DNA of 64,000 nucleotides from an uncultured bacterium (GCA_903928495.1 CAIYQZ010000060.1:1-64000); one strand, 5' to 3'; counted from the stretch's first letter, positions 27,266 to 36,192 are shown. Notes: generated from the letters alone by a model not told the origin. Numbers and translations: made by a program.

Positions 27266-28104
27266 TTTTTATACAGTTTCAGGCTTTGGACCCGGGTGAA
27301 CAGTTGCGCTACTTTTTTGGGAAGCAAGGGCTTCTCTAGCCACTCGACGCCAGTCCCGTTCAACTCTTTCTCACGCTGCCACTGTCGCCAACGTCCCAGC
27401 AGACCCAGCGGGCCAGAGTCAGGTGAGCGCGCACCGGTGACCACACACACCGCCTCGGGCTGCGTCTGCCGGAAATACCTGACCAGAGCGAGCCCGTCGA
27501 CAACTGGCACATCGAGGTTGACGATGGCCATGGTGTACCGGTGCGCATTCATCGCCGTCTCGGCTTGTGTGGTGCTGGCAGCTTCATCGACCCACACAAG
27601 CTTGGCCAGGGCCAGCCGCGCGCGCAAATAAATGCGCTCTTCGGCGTCGGCGCTCACCAGCAGCACACGCCGGTCCTGCCAGGGAAAACCGCTGGTTCCT
27701 GCAAATGTTTTTCCTGCGTCCACACTGAAGCCGCCCGCGGGCTGTCGGACACCGGGCAGCCCCACGCCAGCGGTCACCGCTGTGGGGGCGGGGCTGGAAA
27801 AGACAGGCACCGAGGGGTGGGTCGCTTCTGGCGAATAGACGGGTGGCAACACTGGCTGCGAGGAGCTCACCGCTTGGGGATGCTGGGCCGACTGGTCCAC
27901 GGCTGCTGTGGCGTAATCAAGGTCCAGATTCAAGTCCAAGTCCAGATCAAGATCCAGAGGCTTGCCGTCGGCTTGGGCCAACGCCTGAGGTTCGCTGGGC
28001 GGAACGCCTTCAATGTTGGGCAAAGCCTCGGTATCCGACCCGCTCCACAGCATCCCGGGCACGGTGGCACTCAGGCTGTCATCGGGTTCGCGTGGCTCGG
28101 GCAT
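27253..28104 (-). CDS. Receiver-domain protein with Asp-Leu repeat linker
   Basis: 283 residues from the ATG at 28104. The first ~130 residues are low-complexity and acidic/proline-rich, including an alternating Leu-Asp tract (LDLDLDLDLNLDLD) coded by near-hexamer DNA repeats at about 27915-27960. The C-terminal ~130 residues look like a CheY-like receiver: VLLVSADAEER, then AIVNLDVPVVDG with the presumed phospho-Asp, VVTGARSP, and WLEKPLL with the conserved lysine. The acidic pair that normally follows the first strand is replaced by S-A-D, so phosphorylation may be altered. No output domain is seen. Partner kinase unknown. Confidence 0.75.
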   Translation of the reverse strand: MPEPREPDDSLSATVPGMLWSGSDTEALPNIEGVPPSEPQALAQADGKPLDLDLDLDLNLDLDYATAAVDQSAQHPQAVSSSQPVLPPVYSPEATHPSVPVFSSPAPTAVTAGVGLPGVRQPAGGFSVDAGKTFAGTSGFPWQDRRVLLVSADAEERIYLRARLALAKLVWVDEAASTTQAETAMNAHRYTMAIVNLDVPVVDGLALVRYFRQTQPEAVCVVTGARSPDSGPLGLLGRWRQWQREKELNGTGVEWLEKPLLPKKVAQLFTRVQSLKLYKNSKH

Positions 28105-28149
28105 GCCTTCGATGCTACCGCAAGCGCGCACACGCGCAAGGGCACCCCA

Positions 28150-28234
28150 CAACACATCTTTATAACTTTATCAATCTATATGAATGACAAAAATGTAGTT
28201 TGAGTTATTTGATTGGGTTTCTACAGTCCACCCC
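28150..28234 (+). promoter_or_regulatory. AT-rich promoter/operator region of the cys operon
   Basis: The 85 bp before the TauE gene are sharply AT-rich compared with their surroundings and contain TTTATAACTTTATCA- and TATATGAATG-like stretches. As the only clear AT island ahead of the cys operon it is the best place for the promoter and for CysB binding. I cannot assign -35/-10 boxes or a CysB site with confidence. Confidence 0.45.
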
Positions 28235-29026
28235 ATGCAAGACATGGCTTTCATCGTGGCGGGTTTCGGGGTGGGGTTGATCGTCGGCCTGACCGGCGTG
28301 GGCGGCGGCTCTTTGATGACGCCCATCCTCATTTTCTTTTTTGGCGTGAAGCCCTACCTGGCCGTAGGCACCGACCTGCTGTTTGCGGCATTCACCAAAA
28401 TGGGGGGCACTGTCAGCCTGGCCCGCCAACGGTTGGTGCCGTGGCGTGTGGTGGGCCAACTGAGCGCGGGCAGCATTCCCGCCAGCCTGTTGACCCTTGC
28501 CATGCTGCACCAGCTAGGCCCTGCCAGCGCCAGCGCGCAAAAGCTCGTGACCACTACCTTGGGAGTGGCACTGCTGCTGACGGCCGCCGCCACCCTGTAC
28601 AAAGCCCTTCGCGGCAAGCAGCTGCCGCGCAGCCTGGCAGCGGGCCAGGAACAAGCCGCCACACGCCCCCGCCATTGGAGCCTGCCGCTGGTATTCGGGG
28701 CACTGATTGGCACGCTGGTCACGCTCACATCGGTGGGCGCAGGGGCCATCGGGGTGACGGTGCTGCTGGTGCTGTTTCCGCTGTTGCCACTGCCACGCAT
28801 CGTGGCCGCCGACATTGCCTATGCAGTACCGCTGACGCTGGTGGCCGGCATGGGCCACGCCTCGCTGGGCTCAGTGGATTGGCCACTGCTGCTCAAGCTG
28901 CTGGCGGGTTCGTTGCCCGGCATCTGGCTTGGCTCCAGACTGATGAGCAAAACGCCCGAGCGGCTGATTCGCTCCCTGTTGTCGGTGTTGCTGGCCTGGG
29001 CCGGTACCAAGCTGGTGCTGGTTTAA
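28235..29026 (+). CDS. TauE/SafE (TSUP) family membrane transporter
   Basis: 263 residues, about eight hydrophobic helices in two repeats, with the TSUP glycine motif GLTGVGGGSLMTPIL in the first half and TLTSVGAGAIGVTVL in the second. TSUP proteins move sulfite, sulfate, sulfonates or related anions. It is the first gene of the run leading to cysI (48-bp gap), so export of excess sulfite or uptake of sulfate for this operon is a reasonable inference. A second ATG three codons later is an alternative start. Confidence 0.88.
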   Translation: MQDMAFIVAGFGVGLIVGLTGVGGGSLMTPILIFFFGVKPYLAVGTDLLFAAFTKMGGTVSLARQRLVPWRVVGQLSAGSIPASLLTLAMLHQLGPASASAQKLVTTTLGVALLLTAAATLYKALRGKQLPRSLAAGQEQAATRPRHWSLPLVFGALIGTLVTLTSVGAGAIGVTVLLVLFPLLPLPRIVAADIAYAVPLTLVAGMGHASLGSVDWPLLLKLLAGSLPGIWLGSRLMSKTPERLIRSLLSVLLAWAGTKLVLV

Positions 29027-29074
29027 GGCCCACCACACGCCCTGTTCTCGCGCACTCTTTTTGCTCTCAACCCC

Positions 29075-30928
29075 ATGTATCAGTACACCGACTTCGACAC
29101 ACAGTTTGTCCGCAACCGAGCGGCCCAGCACCGCGACCAGCTGGAGCGCTACCTGGCCGGCACGCTGAGCGCCGAAGAGTTTCGCCCCCTGCGCCTGCAA
29201 AACGGGTGGTATGAGCAGCGCTACGCCCCCATGCTGCGCGTGGCTGTGCCCTACGGTGAACTCAATAGCGCGCAACTTCGCGTGCTGGCAACCATTGCTC
29301 GCGACTATGACCGCCCCAACCCAGAGCTGCTGGCCGAGGCTCAGGCCAAGCAAGACGAGATTGGCACCACCCCGGGCCCCCGCCTCAGCTCAGGCTACGG
29401 CCACTTCACCACGCGCCAGAACGTGCAGTTCAACTGGATTCCACTGGAAAAAAGCGCAGACGTGATGGACCTGCTGGCCACCGTGAACCTGCACGGCATT
29501 CAGACCAGCGGCAACTGCATCCGCAACACCACCAGCGACGAGCGTGCAGGCATTGCCGTGGACGAAGACGTGGACCCCCGCCCCTATGCTGAGCTGATTC
29601 GCCAGTGGAGCACGCTGCACCCCGAGTTCGCGTTTTTGCCGCGCAAATTCAAAATTGCCATTCACGGTGCGCGCGAAGACCGGGCCGCAACCGCCTGGCA
29701 CGACGTGGGCCTGCAGGTGCTGCGCAATGCCGAGGGTGAGGTGGGCTTCAAGGTGCTGGTGGGGGGTGGCATGGGCCGCACTCCTGTCACTGCCACGGTG
29801 ATTCGTGAGTTCCTACCCTGGCACCAGATCATGAATTACCTGGAGGCCGTGGTGCGCGTCTACAACCGGTGGGGCCGCCGCGACAACATGTACAAGGCCC
29901 GCATCAAAATTCTGGTGAAGGCCGAGGGCCAGCGCTACTTTGACGAGGTAGAGCAGGAATACCGCGACATCCTGGAAAAAGACGGTGGCCCGCACACGGT
30001 GCCTCAGGCCGAGCTGGACCGCTTGCTCGCCTGCTTCACAGCCCCCAAGCTGAGCTGTGACAAGAAAAGCGCCGACGCCAAAATTGCCCACATCTTGAAA
30101 GCGGCCGCTGAAGATGACGTGGAATTTGGCCGCTGGCTTCAGCAAAACGTGGCCCCGCACAAAAACCCCGATCTGCGCGCCGTCACCCTCAGCTTCAAGC
30201 GCCTGGGCCAGGCCCCCGGCGACGCGACCGCCGACCAGCTGTTCCGCGCCGCCGACCTGGCCGAGCAGTTCAGCGCGGGCGAGGTGCGCGTCACGCACGA
30301 CCAGAACCTGCTGCTGCCCTGGGTGCGCTGCGACCAGTTACCGGAACTGTGGCGCGAAGCACGCCGCCTCGGTCTGGCCAAGCCCAACATCCGGATGCTG
30401 ACCGACATGATTGCCTGCCCCGGCGGCGACTACTGCGCGCTGGCCAACGCCCGCTCCATTCCTGTGGCAGCTGCCATTTCCGAGCGTTTTGCCGACCTGG
30501 ACGAGTTGCACGACCTGGGCGAAATTGACCTGCACATCAGCGGCTGCATCAACTCATGCGGCCACCACCACAGCGGCCACATCGGCATTCTGGGCGTGGA
30601 CAAAGACGGCCAGGAGTGGTACCAGGTGACGCTGGGCGGCTCAGACGGCTCGGCCCTCAGCGGCGCGCCCACCCCCGGCAAGGTGATTGGCCCGTCGTTC
30701 GCAGCTGACGAGGTGGTGGACGTGATGGAGGCCCTGCTCGATACCTACAAAGCCCATCGCACGGACAACGAAACCTTCATCGCCACGTACAAGCGTGTGG
30801 GTGCCGAGCCCTACAAGGCGGCAGCCAACGCCGTGCGCCACATCACAGCCCGGCAAGAGCCCGCTCCAGCCACCGCCCACGAGCGCCACCTGGCCCATGC
30901 CCTGGCCGCTCGCGACTTCGACGCGTGA
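29075..30928 (+). CDS. cysI: Sulfite reductase hemoprotein (nitrite/sulfite reductase family)
   Basis: 617 residues. Reduces sulfite to sulfide with siroheme and a [4Fe-4S] cluster. The two cluster/siroheme cysteine pairs appear as CPGGDYCALA and CINSCGHHHSGHIG; the siroheme-binding SSGYGHFTTRQNVQ and NCIRNTTSDERAG segments are in the N-terminal half. No cysJ flavoprotein is adjacent, so electrons probably come from ferredoxin; fdxA and a ferredoxin reductase lie just beyond the operon. It is followed without a gap by the DUF934 gene, whose alternative GTG start overlaps the cysI stop. Confidence 0.93.
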   Translation: MYQYTDFDTQFVRNRAAQHRDQLERYLAGTLSAEEFRPLRLQNGWYEQRYAPMLRVAVPYGELNSAQLRVLATIARDYDRPNPELLAEAQAKQDEIGTTPGPRLSSGYGHFTTRQNVQFNWIPLEKSADVMDLLATVNLHGIQTSGNCIRNTTSDERAGIAVDEDVDPRPYAELIRQWSTLHPEFAFLPRKFKIAIHGAREDRAATAWHDVGLQVLRNAEGEVGFKVLVGGGMGRTPVTATVIREFLPWHQIMNYLEAVVRVYNRWGRRDNMYKARIKILVKAEGQRYFDEVEQEYRDILEKDGGPHTVPQAELDRLLACFTAPKLSCDKKSADAKIAHILKAAAEDDVEFGRWLQQNVAPHKNPDLRAVTLSFKRLGQAPGDATADQLFRAADLAEQFSAGEVRVTHDQNLLLPWVRCDQLPELWREARRLGLAKPNIRMLTDMIACPGGDYCALANARSIPVAAAISERFADLDELHDLGEIDLHISGCINSCGHHHSGHIGILGVDKDGQEWYQVTLGGSDGSALSGAPTPGKVIGPSFAADEVVDVMEALLDTYKAHRTDNETFIATYKRVGAEPYKAAANAVRHITARQEPAPATAHERHLAHALAARDFDA

Positions 30929-30954
30929 CACCGCTGACCCTTCTAGGCACACAC

Positions 30955-31368
30955 ATGAAACTGATAGCTGCAAACCAAATAAAAACAAGCGTTAAAGCAC
31001 AAAACGGCGCACAAAACACCGTCACCCTTGCGAACGACGCCGACCCGCGCACACTCAACCTGACTGGCGTGACACGCGTGGACCTGCAATTTCCCAAGTT
31101 CACCGACGGCCGCGCCTTCAGCCAGGCCTTTTTGCTGCGCCGCCGTCTGGGGTTCCAGGGCGACATCCGCGCCACCGGCGACGTGCTGGTGGACCAGTTG
31201 CAACAAATGGCCCGCACCGGCTTCACCGAGGCCGTGCTGCGCGCCGACCAGAACCTGGCGCATGGCCAGAAGCTGTTGGGACATTACGCCGGCTTTTATC
31301 AAGGTGACGCGGTGCACACACAGCCGCACTTCAGCGCCATAACCGGCGCAGCAGGAGCTGTGGCATGA
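30955..31368 (+). CDS. DUF934 protein of the cys operon
   Basis: 137 residues from the ATG at 30955; a GTG at 30925 that overlaps the cysI stop would add 10. The conserved DUF934 core is visible from about residue 38: DPRTLNL, LQFPKFTDGRAFSQAFLLRRRLGF, GDIRATGDVLVDQL. The family always travels with cysI/cysH in proteobacteria and has no proven biochemical role. The first ~17 residues (MKLIAANQIKTSVKAQ) are encoded by a dispersed-repeat copy, so the N-terminus is probably not ancestral. The stop overlaps the cysH start (ATGA). Confidence 0.88.
   Translation: MKLIAANQIKTSVKAQNGAQNTVTLANDADPRTLNLTGVTRVDLQFPKFTDGRAFSQAFLLRRRLGFQGDIRATGDVLVDQLQQMARTGFTEAVLRADQNLAHGQKLLGHYAGFYQGDAVHTQPHFSAITGAAGAVA
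30961..31005 (+). repeat. Dispersed repeat, copy 4 (5' end of DUF934 gene)
   Basis: TAGC at 30965-30968, 18 bases, AAGCG at 30987-30991, then TTAAAGCACAAAA. Read in frame as (ATA)(GCT) by the DUF934 gene; it begins two codons after the start. Confidence 0.8.
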
Positions 31369-32165
31369 GCGGCGAAACCTCGGCTTTCACGCCCCAGCCC
31401 CTGCCCGCGACCCAGCTGCACGCCAGAGCCTCGGCCACCTACACCGCCAAGCTGGCCGAAACGCAAAGCCTGCTGCAACAGGCGGCTGTGCAGTTCCAGG
31501 CCAACGGGCAGTTCACCATCACCCAAGCCAGCAGCCTGGGGGCGGAAGATGTGGTCATCACCCACCTCATCAACAAGCTGGGCTTGGGCATTCCGGTGTT
31601 TGTGCTGGAAACGGGGGCACTGCACCCCGAAACGCTTTCATTGCTAGAGCAAGCTGTCCAAACCAGCCAAGCGCCAGTGGCTGTTTACACGCCAAAATCT
31701 GAGGCTGTGGCCGCGTTCATCGCCCAGCACGGCACGCAGGCCATGTACAAAAGCATTGAGCTGCGCAAGGCCTGCTGCGGCATCCGCAAAATGGAACCCC
31801 TGGCGCGCGCGCTTGCGGGGAAGGAAGCCTGGATCACCGGTCTGCGCCGTGAGCAGTCGAATGCCAGGGCAGAGGTGCCGCTGACGGACGAAAGCGAAAA
31901 AGCGAGCACAGGCCGCATCAAGCTCAACCCACTGGCCAACTGGACCTGGGGCGACGTGTGGCATTACATCGCCACTGAAGACGTGGCCTACAACCCCCTG
32001 CACGACCGGTTTTTCCCGAGCATCGGCTGTGCGCCATGCACCCGTGCCATCAGCCTGGGCGAGGATTTCCGCTCTGGCCGCTGGTGGTGGGAAGACCAAC
32101 TTCCCGGTGGCAGCGCCAAAGAGTGCGGTCTGCACGTGAAAAAACCTCAAGGAGCTGCGGCATGA
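31365..32165 (+). CDS. cysH: Adenylyl-sulfate (APS) reductase
   Basis: 266 residues. Thioredoxin-dependent reduction of APS to sulfite. The four cysteines of the [4Fe-4S] APS-reductase type are present (KACCGIRK and GCAPCTRA), as is the C-terminal catalytic KECGLH. The PP-loop-like SLGAEDVVI, the LETGALHPETL block and TGLRREQSNARA bind the nucleotide. The cluster cysteines together with the absence of cysC point to APS rather than PAPS as substrate. Start and stop overlap both neighbours (ATGA), so expression is coupled. A weak repeat copy lies in the middle. Confidence 0.93.
   Translation: MSGETSAFTPQPLPATQLHARASATYTAKLAETQSLLQQAAVQFQANGQFTITQASSLGAEDVVITHLINKLGLGIPVFVLETGALHPETLSLLEQAVQTSQAPVAVYTPKSEAVAAFIAQHGTQAMYKSIELRKACCGIRKMEPLARALAGKEAWITGLRREQSNARAEVPLTDESEKASTGRIKLNPLANWTWGDVWHYIATEDVAYNPLHDRFFPSIGCAPCTRAISLGEDFRSGRWWWEDQLPGGSAKECGLHVKKPQGAAA
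31643..31690 (+). repeat. Dispersed repeat, copy 5 (weak, inside cysH)
   Basis: GAGC at 31647-31650, 18 bases, AAGCG at 31669-31673, then CCAGTGGC, one base from copy 1 over this block. The frame reads the first three bases as GAG, where the common TAGC form would give a TAG stop. The middle is poorly conserved, so chance remains possible. Confidence 0.45.
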
Positions 32166-33133
32166 ACGCACGAACCAACCCCGAACTGCTGCAACCCATG
32201 CCCCCCACCATGAGCGAACACCACCTCAACAACTCCCACCTCGATGCCCTGGAAGAAGAGACCATCTTCATCCTGCGCGAGGTCGCCGCAGCATTCGAGC
32301 GCCCCACCCTGCTGTTTTCGGGCGGCAAGGACTCGCTGGTCATGCTGAAGTGCGCTGAGAAGGCGTTTGGCACGAAGTCCGAAGGCGGCGGCCTTCCCTA
32401 CCCACTGCTGATGATCGACACCGGCCACAACTTCCCCGAGGTCACCGATTTCCGCGACTTCCGCGCCCAGGAGCTGGGTGCAGAACTGATCGTGCGCAGC
32501 GTGGAAGACTCCATGGCGCGTGGCACCGTGCGCCTGGCCCACCCTGGCGAAAGCCGCAACGTGCACCAGTCGGTCACGCTGCTGGAGGCCATTGAAGAAT
32601 TCCGATTCGACGCGCTGATTGGCGGCGCCCGCCGCGACGAAGAAAAAGCCCGCGCCAAAGAGCGCATCTTCAGCCACCGCGACAGCTTTGGCCAATGGCA
32701 ACCCAAGGCCCAACGCCCCGAGCTGTGGACGCTGTTCAACACCCGCATTCAGCCCGGCGAGCACTTCCGCGTGTTCCCCATCAGCAACTGGACCGAGCTG
32801 GACGTGTGGCAATACATTGCCCGCGAAAGCATCGCCCTCCCCGGCATCTACTACACGCACAAACGCGACGTTGTGGAGCGCAAAGGCCTGCTGGTGCCGG
32901 TGACCGAACTCACTCCTCCCCGCGACGGCGAAGAGGTGGTTGTGCGCGACGTGCGATTCCGCACTGTGGGCGACATCACCTGCACCTGCCCTGTGGAAAG
33001 TACGGCGGCCACTGCGGACGACATCGTCATTGAAACCCTGGCCGCTGACGTGAGCGAGCGCGGTGCCACCCGCATGGACGACAAGACCAGCGAAGCCTCG
33101 ATGGAAAAACGCAAGAAAGACGGGTACTTCTGA
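32162..33133 (+). CDS. cysD: Sulfate adenylyltransferase subunit 2
   Basis: 323 residues. With CysN it makes APS from ATP and sulfate. ATP-pyrophosphatase PP-loop SGGKDSLVMLKCAEKAF near residue 60, followed by MIDTGHNFPEV, GGARRDEEKARAKERIFS and the FRTVGDITCTCPVES block. The C-terminus ends KKRKKDGYF-like wording typical of CysD. The first ~17 residues are extra relative to common CysD; an ATG at 32210 (MSEHHLNN) is an alternative start. It overlaps the cysH stop (ATGA) and its own stop is overlapped by the cysN start (TGATG). Confidence 0.95.
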   Translation: MNARTNPELLQPMPPTMSEHHLNNSHLDALEEETIFILREVAAAFERPTLLFSGGKDSLVMLKCAEKAFGTKSEGGGLPYPLLMIDTGHNFPEVTDFRDFRAQELGAELIVRSVEDSMARGTVRLAHPGESRNVHQSVTLLEAIEEFRFDALIGGARRDEEKARAKERIFSHRDSFGQWQPKAQRPELWTLFNTRIQPGEHFRVFPISNWTELDVWQYIARESIALPGIYYTHKRDVVERKGLLVPVTELTPPRDGEEVVVRDVRFRTVGDITCTCPVESTAATADDIVIETLAADVSERGATRMDDKTSEASMEKRKKDGYF

Positions 33134-34521
33134 TGACTGCCACATCTGTAGCTGAAAACAAACGCCCATCAAGCGCTGGAAGCCAAAAAGATATGAATTC
33201 CAACACCCAGAATGCCCTGCGCTTCATCACTTGCGGCAGCGTGGACGACGGCAAAAGCACCCTCATTGGCCGCCTGCTGGTGGACACCAAGGCCGTGCTG
33301 CAAGACCACCTGGCTGGCGTGCAACGCCAAGGCGAGACCGATCTGGCCCTGCTGACCGACGGCCTGAGCGCCGAGCGCGAGCAAGGCATCACCATTGACG
33401 TGGCCTACCGCTACTTCAACACCGAGGCGCGCAAATTCATCATTGGCGACGCCCCCGGCCACGAGCAATACACCCGCAACATGGTGACCGCCGCCAGCAG
33501 TGCAGACGCCGCCGTTGTGCTGGTCGATGCCACCAAACTCGACTGGGCCAACCCCGCACTGGCGCTGCTCACCCAAACCCGCCGCCACTCGCTGCTGGTC
33601 AACTTGCTGCGCGTGCCCAGCATCGTGTTTGCTGTGAACAAGCTCGACGCCGTGGCTGACCCCGCACTGGCGTTTGCCAACATTCAAAACGCCTTGAACG
33701 CGTTTGCGGCCGAAGCTGGCATCACCGCCACCGCCACCGTACCCGTGTCCGCACTGAAAGGCTGGAACGTGGTGGACGCTGCCGCTGATGGCTGGTGCGG
33801 CTACACCGGCCCCACCCTGCTGGAAATTCTGGAACAACTGCCCGGCACACCGGCTGAAACCGACGCCCCCGTCGCCTTCCCGGTGCAGTGGGTTGAGAAG
33901 AATTCATCTTCGTCCGACACATCACAAGGCCGCCGCGTGTTCTGGGGCCGTGTGGCCACCGGCACAGTGGCTCCGGGCACCGCCGTGGAGGTGTTCCCCA
34001 GTGGCCAGAAGGCCGTGGTGGCCCAGGTGCTGGACCACGCCCGCCGCCCCAAGGCCGTGGCCGCAGGCAGCAGCGCGGGTGTCGTACTGGACCGAGAGGT
34101 GGACGTGTCGCGCGGCGACTGGATCCTGGCGGCTCCGGTTCAGGCTGCCATGGCAGATGATGACTTTGACACCCCCGCCGCAGGAAACGGAACTTCAGGC
34201 CCCTACCCCGGCCACCGCGAACTGCAAGCCACTGTGGCCTGGATGGACGACGAGCCACTGGTCGCAGGCCGCGTGTATTGGGCGCTGCACGGACACCGAT
34301 GGGTCAAAGCCAAGGTCAAGCGCGTGGTGCACAAGCTGAACATCAACTCCCTGGCCGAGGAAGACGCCACACAGCTCGACCCCAATGCCGTGGGTCATAT
34401 CGAACTTCTGCTGCATGAGCCTCTGCCTGCGGTGGCCTACAAACAGTCTCGCGTGCTGGGTTCGCTGATCCTCGTGGACACGGCCAGCCACAAGACCTCG
34501 GGCGCCGTGCTGGTGCGTTGA
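33133..34521 (+). CDS. cysN: Sulfate adenylyltransferase subunit 1 (GTPase)
   Basis: 462 residues, EF-Tu-like GTPase driving APS synthesis with CysD. G1 [13 protein letters not shown] (about residue 35), [20 protein letters not shown] and the following beta-barrel domains are clear. There is no C-terminal APS kinase (CysC) fusion. Residues ~5-21, before the conserved [13 protein letters not shown], come from a dispersed-repeat copy; an ATG at 33193 (MNSNTQN) just behind the repeat could be the original start. The cysD stop overlaps the first ATG (TGATG). Confidence 0.95.
   Translation: MTATSVAENKRPSSAGSQKDMNSNTQNALRFITCGSVDDGKSTLIGRLLVDTKAVLQDHLAGVQRQGETDLALLTDGLSAEREQGITIDVAYRYFNTEARKFIIGDAPGHEQYTRNMVTAASSADAAVVLVDATKLDWANPALALLTQTRRHSLLVNLLRVPSIVFAVNKLDAVADPALAFANIQNALNAFAAEAGITATATVPVSALKGWNVVDAAADGWCGYTGPTLLEILEQLPGTPAETDAPVAFPVQWVEKNSSSSDTSQGRRVFWGRVATGTVAPGTAVEVFPSGQKAVVAQVLDHARRPKAVAAGSSAGVVLDREVDVSRGDWILAAPVQAAMADDDFDTPAAGNGTSGPYPGHRELQATVAWMDDEPLVAGRVYWALHGHRWVKAKVKRVVHKLNINSLAEEDATQLDPNAVGHIELLLHEPLPAVAYKQSRVLGSLILVDTASHKTSGAVLVR
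33145..33197 (+). repeat. Dispersed repeat, copy 6 (5' end of cysN)
   Basis: TAGC at 33149-33152, 18 bases, AAGCG at 33171-33175, then CTGGAAGCCAAAAAG. Read in frame as (GTA)(GCT), the same frame as copies 4 and 10. It shares a 15-base block, AACGCCCATCAAGCG, with copy 7. Confidence 0.85.
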
Positions 34522-34645
34522 AGCAACAAGGCCAAAGCTCGGATGCATCAGCGTTGCCTTATATCAACATGTGGGGGCTTCACCCCAGATACCATTTGCA
34601 AACTTTAAAATCACGGGTTTTCACCGATCACCCGCACACATCACC

Positions 34646-34975
34646 ATGACCCACGTTGTCACCGAAAGCTGCATCCGTTGTAAGTACACCGACTGTGTAG
34701 ACGTTTGCCCTGTGGACTGCTTCCGCGAGGGGCCCAACTTTCTGACCATCGACCCTGACGAGTGCATCGACTGCGCGGTGTGCATTCCCGAATGCCCGGT
34801 GAGCGCCATCTTTGCCGAAGAAGATGTGCCCAAAGACCAGCGCCACATGACCAAGCTCAATGCTGAGCTGGCCCTTTTGCCCACATGGAAGAGCATCACG
34901 AAACGCAAGACCCCGATGCCCGACGCCGAAGACTGGAAAGACCGCACGGACAAGTTGTCCGAGCTGGTGCGGTAA
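34646..34975 (+). CDS. fdxA: 7Fe ferredoxin
   Basis: 109 residues from the ATG at 34646. Two cluster-binding cysteine sets, [14 protein letters not shown] and [17 protein letters not shown], give a [3Fe-4S] plus [4Fe-4S] ferredoxin of the FdxA type (usually ~107 residues). A small cytoplasmic electron carrier; its position between cysN and a ferredoxin reductase suggests it may feed CysI (inference). It has its own upstream gap of 124 bp and a terminator just after it, so it is probably a separate unit. Confidence 0.94.
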   Translation: MTHVVTESCIRCKYTDCVDVCPVDCFREGPNFLTIDPDECIDCAVCIPECPVSAIFAEEDVPKDQRHMTKLNAELALLPTWKSITKRKTPMPDAEDWKDRTDKLSELVR

Positions 34976-35000
34976 AACCACCTTCTCCCGGTTATGCCTC

Positions 35001-35024
35001 AGCGCCCCAAGCGGGCGCTTTTTT
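35001..35024 (+). terminator. Intrinsic terminator after fdxA
   Basis: AGCGCCC (35001-35007) pairs with GGGCGCT (35013-35019), loop CAAGC, followed by six T in all. Confidence 0.88.
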
Positions 35025-35049
35025 GTTTTGGGCCACCCTTCACGCTGCC

Positions 35050-36129
35050 ATGACACCATCCCACGCACCAGACACCAACTCGCGCGTCATCGAAACCGAT
35101 GCCGTGGTCATTGGGGCGGGCCCGGTGGGACTGTTTCAGGTGTTCCAACTGGGCTTGCTCGACATTCGCTGCCACATCGTCGATGCGTTGCCGCACCCCG
35201 GTGGCCAGCCGGTCGCGCTGTACCCGGGAAAGCCCATTTTTGACATTCCGGGTGTGCCGGTGTGCACCGGTCAGGAGTTGACCGACAACCTGCTCAAACA
35301 GGTCGCCCCCTTTCAGCCTGGCTGGCACTTGGGCCAAACAGTCACAATGCTGGAGAAGCAGGCTGACGGTCGTTTTGCGCTGGAAACCTCAGCAGCCACC
35401 CGCTTGTTAACGAGGGCCGTGGTGATTGCTGCCGGCGTTGGCGCATTTCAACCGCGCGGGCTGAAAGCCCCCGGTGTAGAAGACTTGTCCCTGGACCAAT
35501 TGGCATACCACCCCATCAACCCAGAACGCTTTGCGGGGCAACATGTACTGGTGGTGGGTGGGGATGAAGAAGCACTCAGGTTTGCGTTGGCTGTGTCGGC
35601 AGATGGGCCACACACCGCCCGCCACGTGACGCTGTTACACCGCAGAAATACGCACAGTGCAGATGCAGCCACGCTGTCGTTGCTGCAAAACCGTTTGGCC
35701 CGCCCAGGGCTGGAGACCATGACCGGCCAAGTAGCATCCGTGAGCGCGGACGACACCAGTGTGAACGTTTCAGTGGCCACACCGGACGGCACGCAAACCC
35801 GTTTGGCAGTGGACACACTCGCGGTCTTTCTGGGTCTGAGCCCCCGCTTGGGGCCCATCACCGACTGGGGCCTGGACATGGCGCGCAAGCAACTGCAGGT
35901 GAACACCGAGGACTTCAGCACCCACGCAGCGGGTGTTTTTGCGGTGGGGGATATCAACACTTATCCGGGCAAAAAGAAACTCATCGTGTGCGGGTTCCAC
36001 GAGTGCGTGCTGGCCGCGTATGGTGTGCATGCGCACCTGAGGCCCGACACGCCCGCATTGCTGCAATACACCACCACCAGCCCCAAGCTCCACCGGTTGC
36101 TCGGCCTACCAGACCCGCTGGCGCCATAG
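35050..36129 (+). CDS. Thioredoxin-reductase-like ferredoxin--NADP reductase
   Basis: 359 residues, two-dinucleotide-domain flavoprotein. FAD motif VVIGAGPVGLFQVFQLGLL near residue 20, NADP motif VLVVGGDEEALRFA near 175, and the FAVGDINTYPGKKKL block near 300. It lacks the CxxC redox pair of true thioredoxin reductase, which marks the YumC-type ferredoxin--NADP reductase group. It reduces ferredoxin with NADPH (family knowledge); fdxA immediately upstream is the likely partner. ATG at 35050 chosen as the family-like start; an upstream frame to 34885 overlaps fdxA. Confidence 0.88.
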   Translation: MTPSHAPDTNSRVIETDAVVIGAGPVGLFQVFQLGLLDIRCHIVDALPHPGGQPVALYPGKPIFDIPGVPVCTGQELTDNLLKQVAPFQPGWHLGQTVTMLEKQADGRFALETSAATRLLTRAVVIAAGVGAFQPRGLKAPGVEDLSLDQLAYHPINPERFAGQHVLVVGGDEEALRFALAVSADGPHTARHVTLLHRRNTHSADAATLSLLQNRLARPGLETMTGQVASVSADDTSVNVSVATPDGTQTRLAVDTLAVFLGLSPRLGPITDWGLDMARKQLQVNTEDFSTHAAGVFAVGDINTYPGKKKLIVCGFHECVLAAYGVHAHLRPDTPALLQYTTTSPKLHRLLGLPDPLAP

Positions 36130-36154
36130 CCCCACAAAGCCCGGGCCCACCACC

Positions 36155-36192
36155 GGACTGCTTACAATCAGTCCGCGCCTGACCACAGGCGC
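36155..36192 (+). promoter_or_regulatory. Promoter-proximal inverted repeats before the TPP riboswitch
   Basis: GGACTG (36155-36160) and CAGTCC (36169-36174) flank a possible -10 box TACAAT (36163-36168). Directly after, GCGCCTG (36175-36181) and CAGGCGC (36186-36192) form a strong 7-bp hairpin just ahead of the aptamer. No convincing -35 is seen. Confidence 0.4.

Noticed and set aside
28213..29214. Frame overlapping the TauE gene on the same strand
   Set aside because: Low-complexity Arg/Gly/Pro translation with no domain; the overlapping frame gives a clear TSUP transporter.
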